A stretch of DNA of 64,000 nucleotides from Solea solea (taxonomy: Eukaryota > Chordata > Actinopteri > Pleuronectiformes > Soleidae), in assembly GCF_958295425.1 (NCBI RefSeq), contig NC_081153.1:310001-374000 (forward strand). The letters are read 5' to 3'. The notes under the pieces are model-generated. The model saw only the letters and a program-made list of their open reading frames with translations. It ran no database searches and had not been told where the DNA came from. The position numbers were made by a program, and so were the translations under genes. How positions within the stretch are numbered: the first letter of the stretch is position 1; each line of letters starts with the position of its first letter. This document shows, in pieces, positions 22,886-32,542 of this stretch.

Positions 22886-25800
22886 GACGCGGTAACGTAT
22901 TGTGTCACTTCCTGTGCTTCCACTGGTGTTACGCTGTGTGTCTCCTGCGCTTTCTGTGCTCTTCTATCTACTGGAACGATCGATTAACTGAATAAACACT
23001 CATTTTATTACTAATACTAGTACTAAGACTAATACTTTCACCCTCTACTTTTGCTTAAACTCTATCGTTTACGTAGATCACGTACGAAGTTTCTTTCTTT
23101 GCTAGCATAAAGTTAGCTTAGCAGCGATGGCTTCTCTCTCTCCCTCTCCTTCTCCTGCTCTCTCCTGTGTTGTGTGCCACATGTTTAGCTACTCCTCTGC
23201 CTCCTTTAGCGATAAAAGTACTTGTAAAAAATGTAGCTTACTGGCTAGGGTGGAGGCGAGGCTTAGTGAAGTAGAAACTCGGCTCCGCACCATAGAAGCT
23301 AAATCAGTTAGCCAGTCCCCAGTAGTCGGTGCGGACCACATAGCATTAGCTCCCTCAGCAGCTCCCGTGCAGCCGGGAGACAAACAGGGCAGCTGGGTGA
23401 CTGTCCGCAATAAGAGGCGTAGTGTTAAGCCTAAGAGTCCTGTCCACCACCAACCACACCTCAAACAAGTTTTCCCCTCTCAACTTTAGTAGGCCCCTCG
23501 ACCTACTAAAGTAAAAACTAAAGTGAATAAATCAATAACAAACAGAAGAGGATTATTAATCAATCCCAAACCCAAACTAGGATATTCATCGTTTGAAAGC
23601 CTTATTCTTAATCTATCTCATCCTAGTTGGAAATCACAGAAACCAATTATGATAGTCACAGTTTATCGTCCACCTGCACCTTATTCAGAGTTCCTATCAG
23701 AGTTCTTATCTGAGTTAGTGCTTAAGACAGATACAATCATAATTGTAGGGGATTTCAACATCCATGTAGATGTTTACCGTGATAGTCTTAGCTGCGCATT
23801 TAACTCGCTGTTGGAATCAATAGGTTTTATTCAACACGTTAATAAACCAACTCATTGCCTTAATCACACCCTCGACCTTGTTTTAACTTATGGTATTGAT
23901 ATTGATAACTTAAACATAGTTCCTCAAAACCCTCTCCTTACTGATCATTATTTACTCACGTTTAATTGTACAATAATGAACTACAATAACATAAATAAGA
24001 AACACTGTCTGATAATAATATGAAGACATTCAAAGAGACAGTGCAACCTTTATTTAACTCGGTGCCATATGTCAGTACATCTGAAGGTACCTTTTGTGAT
24101 TTTACTCCCGCCCTCATAGATAACCTTGTTGATAGTACAGCGGCCTCACTGCGTACTACATTAGATTGTGTTGCCCCTCTGAAAAAGAAGGTGGTGAATC
24201 AGATGAGACGAGCACCATGGTTTAACTCTGATATTCGTGCTCTTAAACAGACGTTACGTAGATTAGAAAGAAAATGGCGTTCCAATAACCTAGAGGAATT
24301 TCATATAGCCTGGAAAGATGGTTTTGTAGCTTACAAAAAAGCCCTTCACAAAGCTAGAGTTGCCTATTATTCTTCTGTAATTGAAGAAAATAAGAATAAT
24401 CATAGATTTCTTTTCAGCACTGTAGCCAGGCTGACACAGAGCCACAGCTCCACTGAACCATCTATTCCTTTAACACTGAGCAGTGATGACTTTATGAACT
24501 TTTTTGTGAATAAAATAACATCAATTAGAGAAAAAATGGATCATCTCCTCCCTCATATTGGGACTGACTCATCTTTTAGCACAAGAGCTTTAGAAGCACC
24601 AGGTGCACAGTTAGACAGTTTCTCCCCTATAGATCTCCCTGAGTTAACATCATTAGTTTCATCAACTAAGCCATCAACCTGTCAGTTAGATCCTATTAGA
24701 GCTGTTAATTAACAGCTCTATATTAACTCAAATTAATCTATCCTTATTAACTGGATATGTGCCCCAAACATTTAAAATAGCAGTTATTAAACCCCTTCTC
24801 AAGAAAGCGACCCTTGACCCAGATATTTTAGCTAACTACCGACCTATATCTAATCTTCCCTTTGTTTCTAAAATCTTAGAAAAGGCATTTGCCAATCAAT
24901 TATGTGAATATTTGCGCATTAATGGCCTGTTTGAAGATTTTCAGTCAGGTTTTAGATTAAACCATAGCACAGAAACAGCACTAGTTAAAGTTAGTAATGA
25001 TCTTCTCTTGGCTTCAGATAATGGTCTAGTTTCTTTACTTGTCCATCTTAGTGCTGCATTTGACACCATTGATCATAATATTCTACTGCAGAGATTGGAG
25101 CAGTACTTAAATCATACTTATCTGATAGATTCCAGTTTGTTCATGTTAATGATAAAGCCTCACTACAAACAAAAGTTAATTGTGGAGTTCCACAAGGCTC
25201 AGTGCTTGGGCCTATACTTTTTACCTTATATATGCTTCCTCTAGGGAACATTATTCGGAAGCACAACATACACTTTCATTGTTATGCAGATGACACACAG
25301 CTATATTTATCAATGAGGCCGGATGAAATAAATCAGGTTGTTCAACTCCAGGAATGTCTCAGAGACATTGAGTCCTGGATGACCTGTAACTTTCTACTTT
25401 TAAACTCTGAAAAAACTGAGGTCATTATACTCGGCCCTTAACACCTCAGAGAAAAACTTTCTGATCTGTCTCTTTAGATGACATCATCCTGGCTTCCAGT
25501 TCCACTGTGAGGAACCTTGAAGTTACTTTTGACCAGGAAATGTCATTTGATTCACACATAAAACTAATTTCCAGAACAGCCTTCTTCCACCTGCGGAACA
25601 TTATGAAAATTAGAAACAATCTGTCTTTACAGGATGCTGAAAAACTAGTTCATGCTTTTGTTACATCTAGATTAGATTACTGTAACTCCTTATTATCAGG
25701 ATGTTCCAACAAGTCTGTTAGAACCCTTCAGTTAATTCAAAATGCTGCAGCACGAGTTCTGACAGGAACTAGAAAGAGAGACCATATAACTCCAGTGTTA

Positions 25801-26774
25801 GCTTCTTTACACTGGCTCCCCGTACAGTTTAGAATTCAATTTAAAATCCTCCTCCTAACGTACAAAGCACTTAATGGTCAGGCCCCTTCATACCTGAAAG
25901 ACCTAGTCTTACCCTATCACCCTAATAGACTACTTAGGTCACAAAATACAGGTTTACTTGTGGTTCCCAGAGTCTGTAAGAGTAGAATGGGAGGCACAGC
26001 CTTTAGTTACCAGGCTCCTCTCCTGTGGAACCAGCTCCCAATGATAGTTTGGGAGGCGGACACTCTCTCTTTATTTAAAGTTAGACTTAAAACTTTCCTT
26101 TTTGATAAAGCTTATAGTTAGAGCTGGTTCAGGGAAACCTGGAAAACTAGACTGCTGGGGGATTTTCCTATGGTGCACGCACATTCACTCGCACATTCAC
26201 TCTCTCACACTCAGGATATGCTTATGACTTTTTATATGTCATTAACCTTGTCTCTTTCTCTCCCTAGTTTGTGTCTTTCCTTCCTTCCCTCTCTCTCTCT
26301 CTGTATTCTCATCATGCAGGTTGCGGGACCAAGATCCAGTTTTCGAGGCTACCCATATCATCACCATTATTATTGTGCCATAATTAAAAAGTCGATATCA
26401 TTAACTGTATAAACTTGTAACCTGATACAGTTGTTGTGTATCTGCTCCTGGTCTCTCTTTCTCTTCTGTCTCTACCTCATCTCCCTCTTGTCCTTTCTCT
26501 CCCCCCCTTTCTGTCCCCAACCTCTCCGCTGTCCCCCATTTTTCCTTTCACCCCAACCGGTCGAGGCCGATGACCGCACATATCTGAGCCTGGTTCTGTC
26601 AGAGTTTTCTTCCTGTTAAGAGGGAGTTTTTTCTCTCCACTGATGCCTAGTGCTTGCTCATTGTGTGAACTGTTGGGGTTCTCTACTCTCCTTGATGTTG
26701 TCTATGTACAGTGCCTTGAGATAATGTATGTTATGATTTGGCGCTATACAAATAAAATTGAATTGAATTGAATA
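22886..26774 (+). mobile_element. L2-like LINE inserted in a coding exon
   Basis: It ends in the (TTGAA)n-type tail ATTGAATTGAATTGAAT at 26757-26773 and starts near 22886. The left flank ends in the codons for HESS and the right flank begins with codons for CGK followed by GT, so removing the element restores an exon of the G2E3-like gene. No clear target duplication is visible, so the edges are accurate to a few bases. It lies in the same orientation as the gene. Confidence 0.75.
23127..26121 (+). pseudogene. L2-like LINE ORFs, frameshifted
   Basis: 23127-23489 encodes a short ORF1-like protein with CVVCHMFSYSS and CKKCSLLARVEARL (zinc knuckle plus coiled coil). 23523-24023 is the second half of an APE endonuclease (IIIVGDFNIHVD); its first half is missing. 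24020-25441 contains the RT (KKATLDPDILANYRPISNLP, FQSGFRLNHSTETAL, HLSAAFDTIDHNILL, CYADDTQLYL) in several frames. 25507-26121 is the RT C-terminal part (RLDYCNSLLSGCSNKS). Frame changes near 24710, 25100-25200 and 25445 prevent a complete protein. Confidence 0.8.
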
Positions 26775-26868
26775 TGTGGAAAGGTATCCATTTAATTTTT
26801 ATTGTTAATGTTTTTTCTCTAATCCAAAATGGTTTTACTCTAACACAAATCATTTTATGAGGATAGGG

Positions 26869-28859
26869 TGTCACGATCTCACTCTCCTCCACCACTATTA
26901 TCCTTATTATTTGTTATTTTCCTCTGTGCTGCTCTCTCTCTCCCTCTCTCCCCTCTCTGTAGGAGGCATGGCTGACCAAGCCAGGATCCCTACTGTCCCC
27001 CTCCCTGAACCAACCCATCAAACTCAGCCCATTACTCTTATTCTTTCTGGCAACCACCACGAACAGATCCAATTATTTCTGATTCCGTTCTCTTCCGCCC
27101 CTGCCGTGCCGGGTTTACCATGGTTGGCTCGTCACAGCCCCCAATTTAACTGGTCTACAGGCCAGCTCACCAACTGGAGCGTCTCCTGTCACTCCCAGTG
27201 CCTCCACTCCGCTCTCCCTGTCTCTCCCTTGGGTCCAGAGCCACTCCCTGCACCACCAGATCTCACCTCTGTTCCCCGTGAGTATCATGACTTGGGCAAA
27301 GTCTTTTCTAAACAGCACGCACTCTCCCTGCCTCCCCACCGTCCCTACGACTGCAGCATCGACCTGCTCCCTGGGGCTACTCTCCCCTCCAGCCATCTTT
27401 ATAACAGCTCACGCCCTGAGCGCGAAAGCATGGAGAAATACATCCATGAGTCCTTAGCTGCTGGCTGCTTTTGTCCGGCTCAAGAAACTCTTCACCACCG
27501 CCCCTATCCTGTCTCACCCGGATCCCAGTCTCCAGTTCACAGTTGAGGTGGACGCCTCTGATAACGGGGTAGGAGCGGTTCTGTCCCAACGGAGCGCCAC
27601 CGACCAGAAACTCCACCCCTGTGCTTTCTTCAGCTGCCGCCTATCACCTGCAGAGGCCAACTATGACGTAGGGAACCGTGAGCTGTTGGCCATTGTCATG
27701 GCTCTGCAGGAGTGGAGGCACTGGCTGGAGGGATCCTCTCAACCCTTCATCATCTGGACCGACCACAAGAACCTCGCCTACCTCCGGAACGCCAAGCGCC
27801 TCAATTCTCGATAGGCACGGTGGACACTATTTTTGGGCAGGTTTAACTTTTCTCTCACCTATCGCCCCGGCTCCCGCAATGCTAAGCCTGACGCCCTGTC
27901 CCGTCAATTTTCCCCTGAACTACCCAGCTCTGAGCCCGACCCCATTGTCCCCCCCACCTGTATAGTTGGTGCAGCCTCCTGGCTGGTCGAGGAGAGCGTC
28001 CGGAGGGCGCAACAGGCAGAGCCTGACCCCGGAGGCGGTCCCCCCAATCGACTTTTTGTGCCCAGCCCTGTCCACTCTGAGGTTCTACAGTGGGGACACT
28101 CCTCCAAGCTCGCCTGCCATCCCCGAACCGCACGCACCCTCCAATTCCTCAGACAGCGCTTCTGGTGGCCCACTATGTCTCAGGATGTCACATCATTTGT
28201 GTCTGCCTGCCCCATATGTGCCCGGGGCAAGTCCTCCAACCGCCCCCCCGCAGGCTTGTTGAACCCCCTGTCCATTCCACGACGTCCCTGGTCCCTCCTC
28301 CACCACTATTATCCTTATTTTTTGTTATTTTCCTCCGTGCTGCTCTCTCTCTCCCTCTCTCCCCTCTCTGTAGGAGGCGTGGCTGACCTACTTCCACTGA
28401 TGACGCTGGTGATCAGCAACACCTGCGGCAGCTCATCCTCACCTGCTCCTGATGAGCGATCAGGAGGCTTCTTAAGCCTTTGCCGTCTCAGTCACCAGCG
28501 TCAGATTGTTTTTGCTCTACCAGTGGGCGTTACGCCTACGACTTCTACTGTGATTTCTGAAACTCTGACTCCTGGAATACTTACCGGTGTTGTTCTGCTT
28601 CAGGTCGCCACGTCTCCTGCTTCCCCGAGAGCTGCGAATTCACCACAACACATCTCGGCCGTTGGAACCTCCCCTGTCTTGATTCACCATCGTGAGTCTG
28701 TTCCTGCCAGCATTCCCCCACTCACTGACTCTCACCCTGGGCTCTCGCCATTTCCCGGCACAGCTGCATCGGCAATAAACCTTGTTAAACCGTGATCTGT
28801 CTCCTCTGCATTGTCGGGTCCTCTTTGTAGTCAAACCGCTCTCATTAGAGAGCGTAATA
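26869..28859 (+). mobile_element. Gypsy-type retrotransposon, internally deleted
   Basis: Starts TGTCACG and ends CGTAATA (a changed CGTGACA), flanked by TAGGG at 26864-26868 and 28860-28864. A 100-bp CTCCTCCACCACTATTATCC-containing segment occurs at both 26884 and 28296, representing the two LTRs, the left one truncated. Pol remnants: a protease/RT start (27000-27470), RNase H with [15 protein letters not shown] and [14 protein letters not shown] (27543-27813), chromodomain-side spacer with [15 protein letters not shown], and the integrase zinc-binding region [14 protein letters not shown] (28209-28250). RT core and integrase catalytic core are deleted and frame breaks are present. Confidence 0.75.
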
Positions 28860-29073
28860 TAGGGCAGGAAAAGAGGTGATTCATGAAACCATTATAATTA
28901 AGGAAGAGCAAGCAGCAATGCCTGGACCATCCAGAACATCTGCAACTGTTACAGATGGTAGGTGCTCTTCAGGCCTATTAGTGACATAGGAAAGTTAAGG
29001 AAGATACACTGTTATATCGGAAAATTAGCATTCATGAAGATGGTCTACTCTTGACTTTGACTATGAATTGATT

Positions 29074-29110
29074 ACCTTAAGGAGAAGCTGAGGCAGAGCA
29101 AAGACACCTA
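29074..29110 (+). repeat. 37-bp exact copy of Rex1-like LINE sequence
   Basis: ACCTTAAGGAGAAGCTGAGG and the following 17 bases match 34333-34369 of the Rex1-like LINE exactly; flanks differ. It lies in an intron of the G2E3-like gene. Confidence 0.8.
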
Positions 29111-29530
29111 CCATTATTATTGTTAATTTGGCCAGAAATGTCTTTATTTTGACTCAAGTAATGGTGCTGTGTACTTTGACCATCACTGCTTGGCAAGCAC
29201 ATGTTCATATATATAGCCAGTTAATATTAAGTTGTTTTTTTATGCCCAAATGAGGCTTGGTGGCTTTAACTTGTGAATTGAATGTTATATATATTTTATT
29301 TTTTGCTATCTTGACAGTCAAGCATAAATAATGAAACAACCACGTTTTTATTTTTTCTCATTAGACTGGTTAACTGTCAGTGACCCCACCAAGGCCATAT
29401 CTCAGTGTGCTGACAGTTTTCTAAGAATTCATGAAACAGAGTCCCTTACTTCTCAGCATAGACATCAGAAAAAGCCCTGCTGAACAGGACATGGCCCTAA
29501 TCTCCTTCTACAAGCGACCTAATGTGGAAT

Positions 29531-29845
29531 TACATTACATTACATGTCATGTCATTTAGCAGACGCTTTTATCCAAAGCGACTTACAATAAGTGCATTTA
29601 AACATTTGGGTACAAATAAGAGCCAGAAGTAAGTAAGAGATTCAAGTAATCCAAACTATGAAGTGCTAGTCATAAGTGCGATGTATACGTTTTTTTTTGT
29701 TTTTTTTTTGTCGCCGTCGTCTTAGTCAAGGTATAGTCGGAAGAAATGTGTTTTTAGTCGGCGGCGGAAGATGTGGAGGCTTCCCGCTGTCCGGATGTTG
29801 ATGGGGAGCTCGTTCCACCATTTGGGAGCTAGGTCAGTCAATTCA
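29531..29845 (-). mobile_element. Short repeat with SINE-type tail, inserted in an exon
   Basis: It begins with ACATTACATTACATGTCATG and CATTTAGCAGACGCTTTTAT, the reverse of the tail also found on the SINE at 55.7 kb, and continues with a GCTCGTTCCACCATTTGGGA-type segment common in fish. Left flank AATGTGGAAT and right flank TGGGGACGAGCC are the two halves of one exon of the G2E3-like gene. Class uncertain. Confidence 0.6.
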
Positions 29846-30508
29846 TGGGGACGAGCCCTGAATTGCAAACATGAAGGTAGCTCCAAGTTACAGTTGTCCA
29901 AAAATAAATAAACTATTAAAGTCTTTAGTCTTTATTCTGTCAAACCTTTAATTCTGTTACAGGAGATACTGCTATTGGACAGGGTGTAACTCGCTTTTTT
30001 TTCTCAACATGCATGGAAAAACTGAGCTCAGGTTTTGCATCAATTTTGGTATGTATATAAAGGCTGTGTATTTTAAGCTGTACAGCCATTTTTTTTGAAT
30101 TTTCTGTCCATAGTAGTTCTTAATTATTTTAATTGGTTTGCTTTACCATGAAAGTTCAAAGGATTATTCTTAATGTATAATATATTTTAACCTGCATGTC
30201 TTTGTACTCTGAAAGGAAGCCTATTACTTTTTTGTTGTTCTAAATTCATGTTTTTAATATCTTCAACAGCAAACTCAAATGTTACACGGCTTTTTGAAGG
30301 AGAGCCTGGCCATTTAGTCCCCTCAGCCTCTCACTTTCTCGTGGAAAGTGATATGTTCATGGTGGCGGGGAGAATGGTAGGCCACTCCCTTCTTCATGGA
30401 GGAACATGCTTGCTTGTTGTTCATGTCCTTCTTGGTGGGAGTCCTGAAACTGCAACTGTAACACTAGAGGACTGTCCAGACCTGGACATCAGAGAAACAA
30501 TCCGGCTT

Positions 30509-30992
30509 GTATGTTTGATTAAAACATTTTTTTGGCTTATCAAATAAAGAGGGAGTGAATGAGATTTTAAATACTTAGTTTTGTAATACTGTAGATGTAG
30601 TAGTATACACAAATAGAGGTTTTAAAGCAGCTTAAATGCCAGTAATATGTAAATGAAATAAAGGGTGGAGCTTATTTGGATCCACTGTGTAATATTCATA
30701 TTCATTACATTTTGCAAGTGCACATATGGACAGAGGACAAATTAAAGGAAAACTGACAGCGTCTTAATAAGGTGTGTCAGCTTCAGTGTAATTTGATATT
30801 GATTCTCCAAGACTCTGAACTCGACAATTTTTACAAGGGACTGTTTCCTCAAAGGGGACAACTAGATCCAAATCATGCTCCCTAGAGCACAACAGATCCA
30901 CTGGATAACCTCACTGTAGGGATCAGGTTTTCTTGTTTTTCGTTTAATTTGTCCCCCCTTCTGTGGTATCTGGCAATACACATCTTTTTTCT
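30509..30992. other. Downstream intron/flank, no exon recognised
   Basis: AT-rich sequence after the last recognised exon of the G2E3-like gene. The expected further HECT exons are not seen. Confidence 0.45.
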
Positions 30993-31747
30993 ATGTCTTT
31001 CATGCACATAGATACTAACCATAAATTGATTCGGTAAATTTGTATACTGCTTCTTTCATATTACTGTACATGCACCATAACATCCAAACTCTTAAAATGA
31101 TACGCCTTTTTATTTCATTACATTCAACAACAATGTGTTAAACACTTTTTTTTCTTACTTGTGCTATGTTATGTGCAGTTGACATTCATTTTCTTCGCTT
31201 TCAGCTACAACATTGTTGTTTTTGGTGGTGTTGATGGTTTTTCCCGAAAGGTTAGCACAATCGTACACAAAAGTGTACATATTTCTATAACTATTAAATG
31301 TCTCATAGTGGTGTAATTGCATTTGTACTGCAGATAGAATAGAATAGAAATACTTTATTCATCCCCAAGGAAAAAATTGTACAACAGTGGGAAAAAATAG
31401 TGCAATAATAGAGAAATGGCATAAAGGAGTGCAATGGCATACCGTATGTCATGGAGAGCAAATGTGCATTGTGCAAGTGCGCAGTCTTTTTATTTATTTA
31501 TTTTCTTTTATTACAGAGGGTTATTATAAGTCCTGATGGCTGATGGCAGGAATGACTTCCTGAATCTCTCTTGGAGAATGTGCTCTCCTGGGCCTGGAGG
31601 ATGTGGTGGAGGGAATGATCAGTGTTATTCATGATGGAAAAAAGTTTATTCAGCATCCTCCTCTCCACCACCATTTCCACGGTGTCCTGCTTGCAGCCGA
31701 TGATGGAGCCGGCCTTCTTTATCAGTTTGTTGAGTTTGTTAGTTTCA
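30993..31747 (+). repeat. Left arm of a 0.76-kb inverted duplication
   Basis: This is a close reverse complement of 34834-35612. In plus orientation it holds the end of an integrase-gene exon (MHIDTNHKLI then GT at about 31033), a short intron, exon 31205-31250 (YNIVVFGGVDGFSRK), and the 3' part of a Rex1-like LINE in reverse (31333-31747). Relative to the right arm it lacks about 30 bp of LINE coding sequence near 31567. Confidence 0.85.
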
Positions 31748-32450
31748 CATGTGACAAATAATAGTACCCCTGCTAGCAGTTGTACCACTGCATGGCATCA
31801 GCAAGGTGGCAACTTTCAATTAGCAGCATCTATTCTACTGAACAAACCGTTGGTTGTGAACACTCTTCCCGGATATAAAGCTGCTCCTTCCAGTGCCACG
31901 TATTGTAAACATTAAGCGTGCAACATCCACGTTTTCCACTCCCTGATCTCCATGTACCGTAAAGTAGACACAAAACACTTTCAAAGATCATATATGTGAA
32001 AGGTTGGTTACAGTTAATTGGTTGCTTAATATCACAGTGCAATGAGAGTGGTTGAAGCATCTGAGAGTAAAATTCGGAAAATGAAAATTTTTAAATTTTT
32101 AAATCATATTTCTCCACTCACAATCTATTTTACTTAAAGGGTAGGAATAGGCAAACATAGGCAAATACATTCTAAAGTCTAGAGATAACCAAGAACAGGA
32201 AGTAAAAAAAATATGAACATCTGCAAAAAGACAAATTAAAATACCTGAGACAGAAAACCCATTCTCACAACTTTGAACTCTCACAATTATTCAGACCAGA
32301 GAATAAGTATATCAGGTTTGTTTTTTACATACATCTTAAAACCTGTCTGAAGGAGATCCTTAAGTACAGTAATTGAATAAATGTAGTTACTTTCCACAAC
32401 TGGTAGTACTGTTGTATTGTAAAAACTCCTAGTTTAAAATGTTCATTTAC
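31748..32450. other. Spacer without recognised gene
   Basis: Short frame at 31748-31912 has no recognised domain. The remainder is AT-rich; further integrase-gene exons on the minus strand were looked for and not found. Confidence 0.45.
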
Positions 32451-32542
32451 CTGAGAGGAAAACCTAACTTCTCAACAGAGTCTTGAAAGAAAGCCAGGGT
32501 GGTTGATGCAAGGTTGTTGGAGGCTGCACCAAGATACATTAT

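Larger units (their letters stand above)
18219..30508 (+). pseudogene. G2E3/HECT-like multi-exon gene, disrupted
   Basis: Consecutive exons with consistent phases: 18219-18434, 18683-18731, 22384-22695, about 22812-22885 plus 26775-26783, 28903-28957, 29365-29530 plus 29846-29876, 29963-30048 and 30270-30508. Diagnostic phrases are RLKPFDVAFYLLPK, LQAGLGRRTAHL, ATVTGGWGSRPLSLVPP, CQKCGVAVPLPLL (zinc-binding type), WLTVSDPTKAI, GVTRFFFSTCMEKL and VESDMFMVAGRMVGHSLLHG. This order is that of the multi-copy teleost proteins labelled G2/M phase-specific E3 ubiquitin ligase-like; the later exons of the HECT lobe are not found. Defects: TAG at 22847-22849, an L2-like LINE and a short repeat inside two exons, a frame shift in the 29365 exon (near 29440), and a one-base phase mismatch at the last junction. 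No 5' exons were identified before 18219. Confidence 0.65.

Noticed and set aside
31622..31915. Plus-strand 97-codon frame as a separate gene
   Set aside because: Its first half is the antisense of the Rex1-like LINE in the inverted arm.
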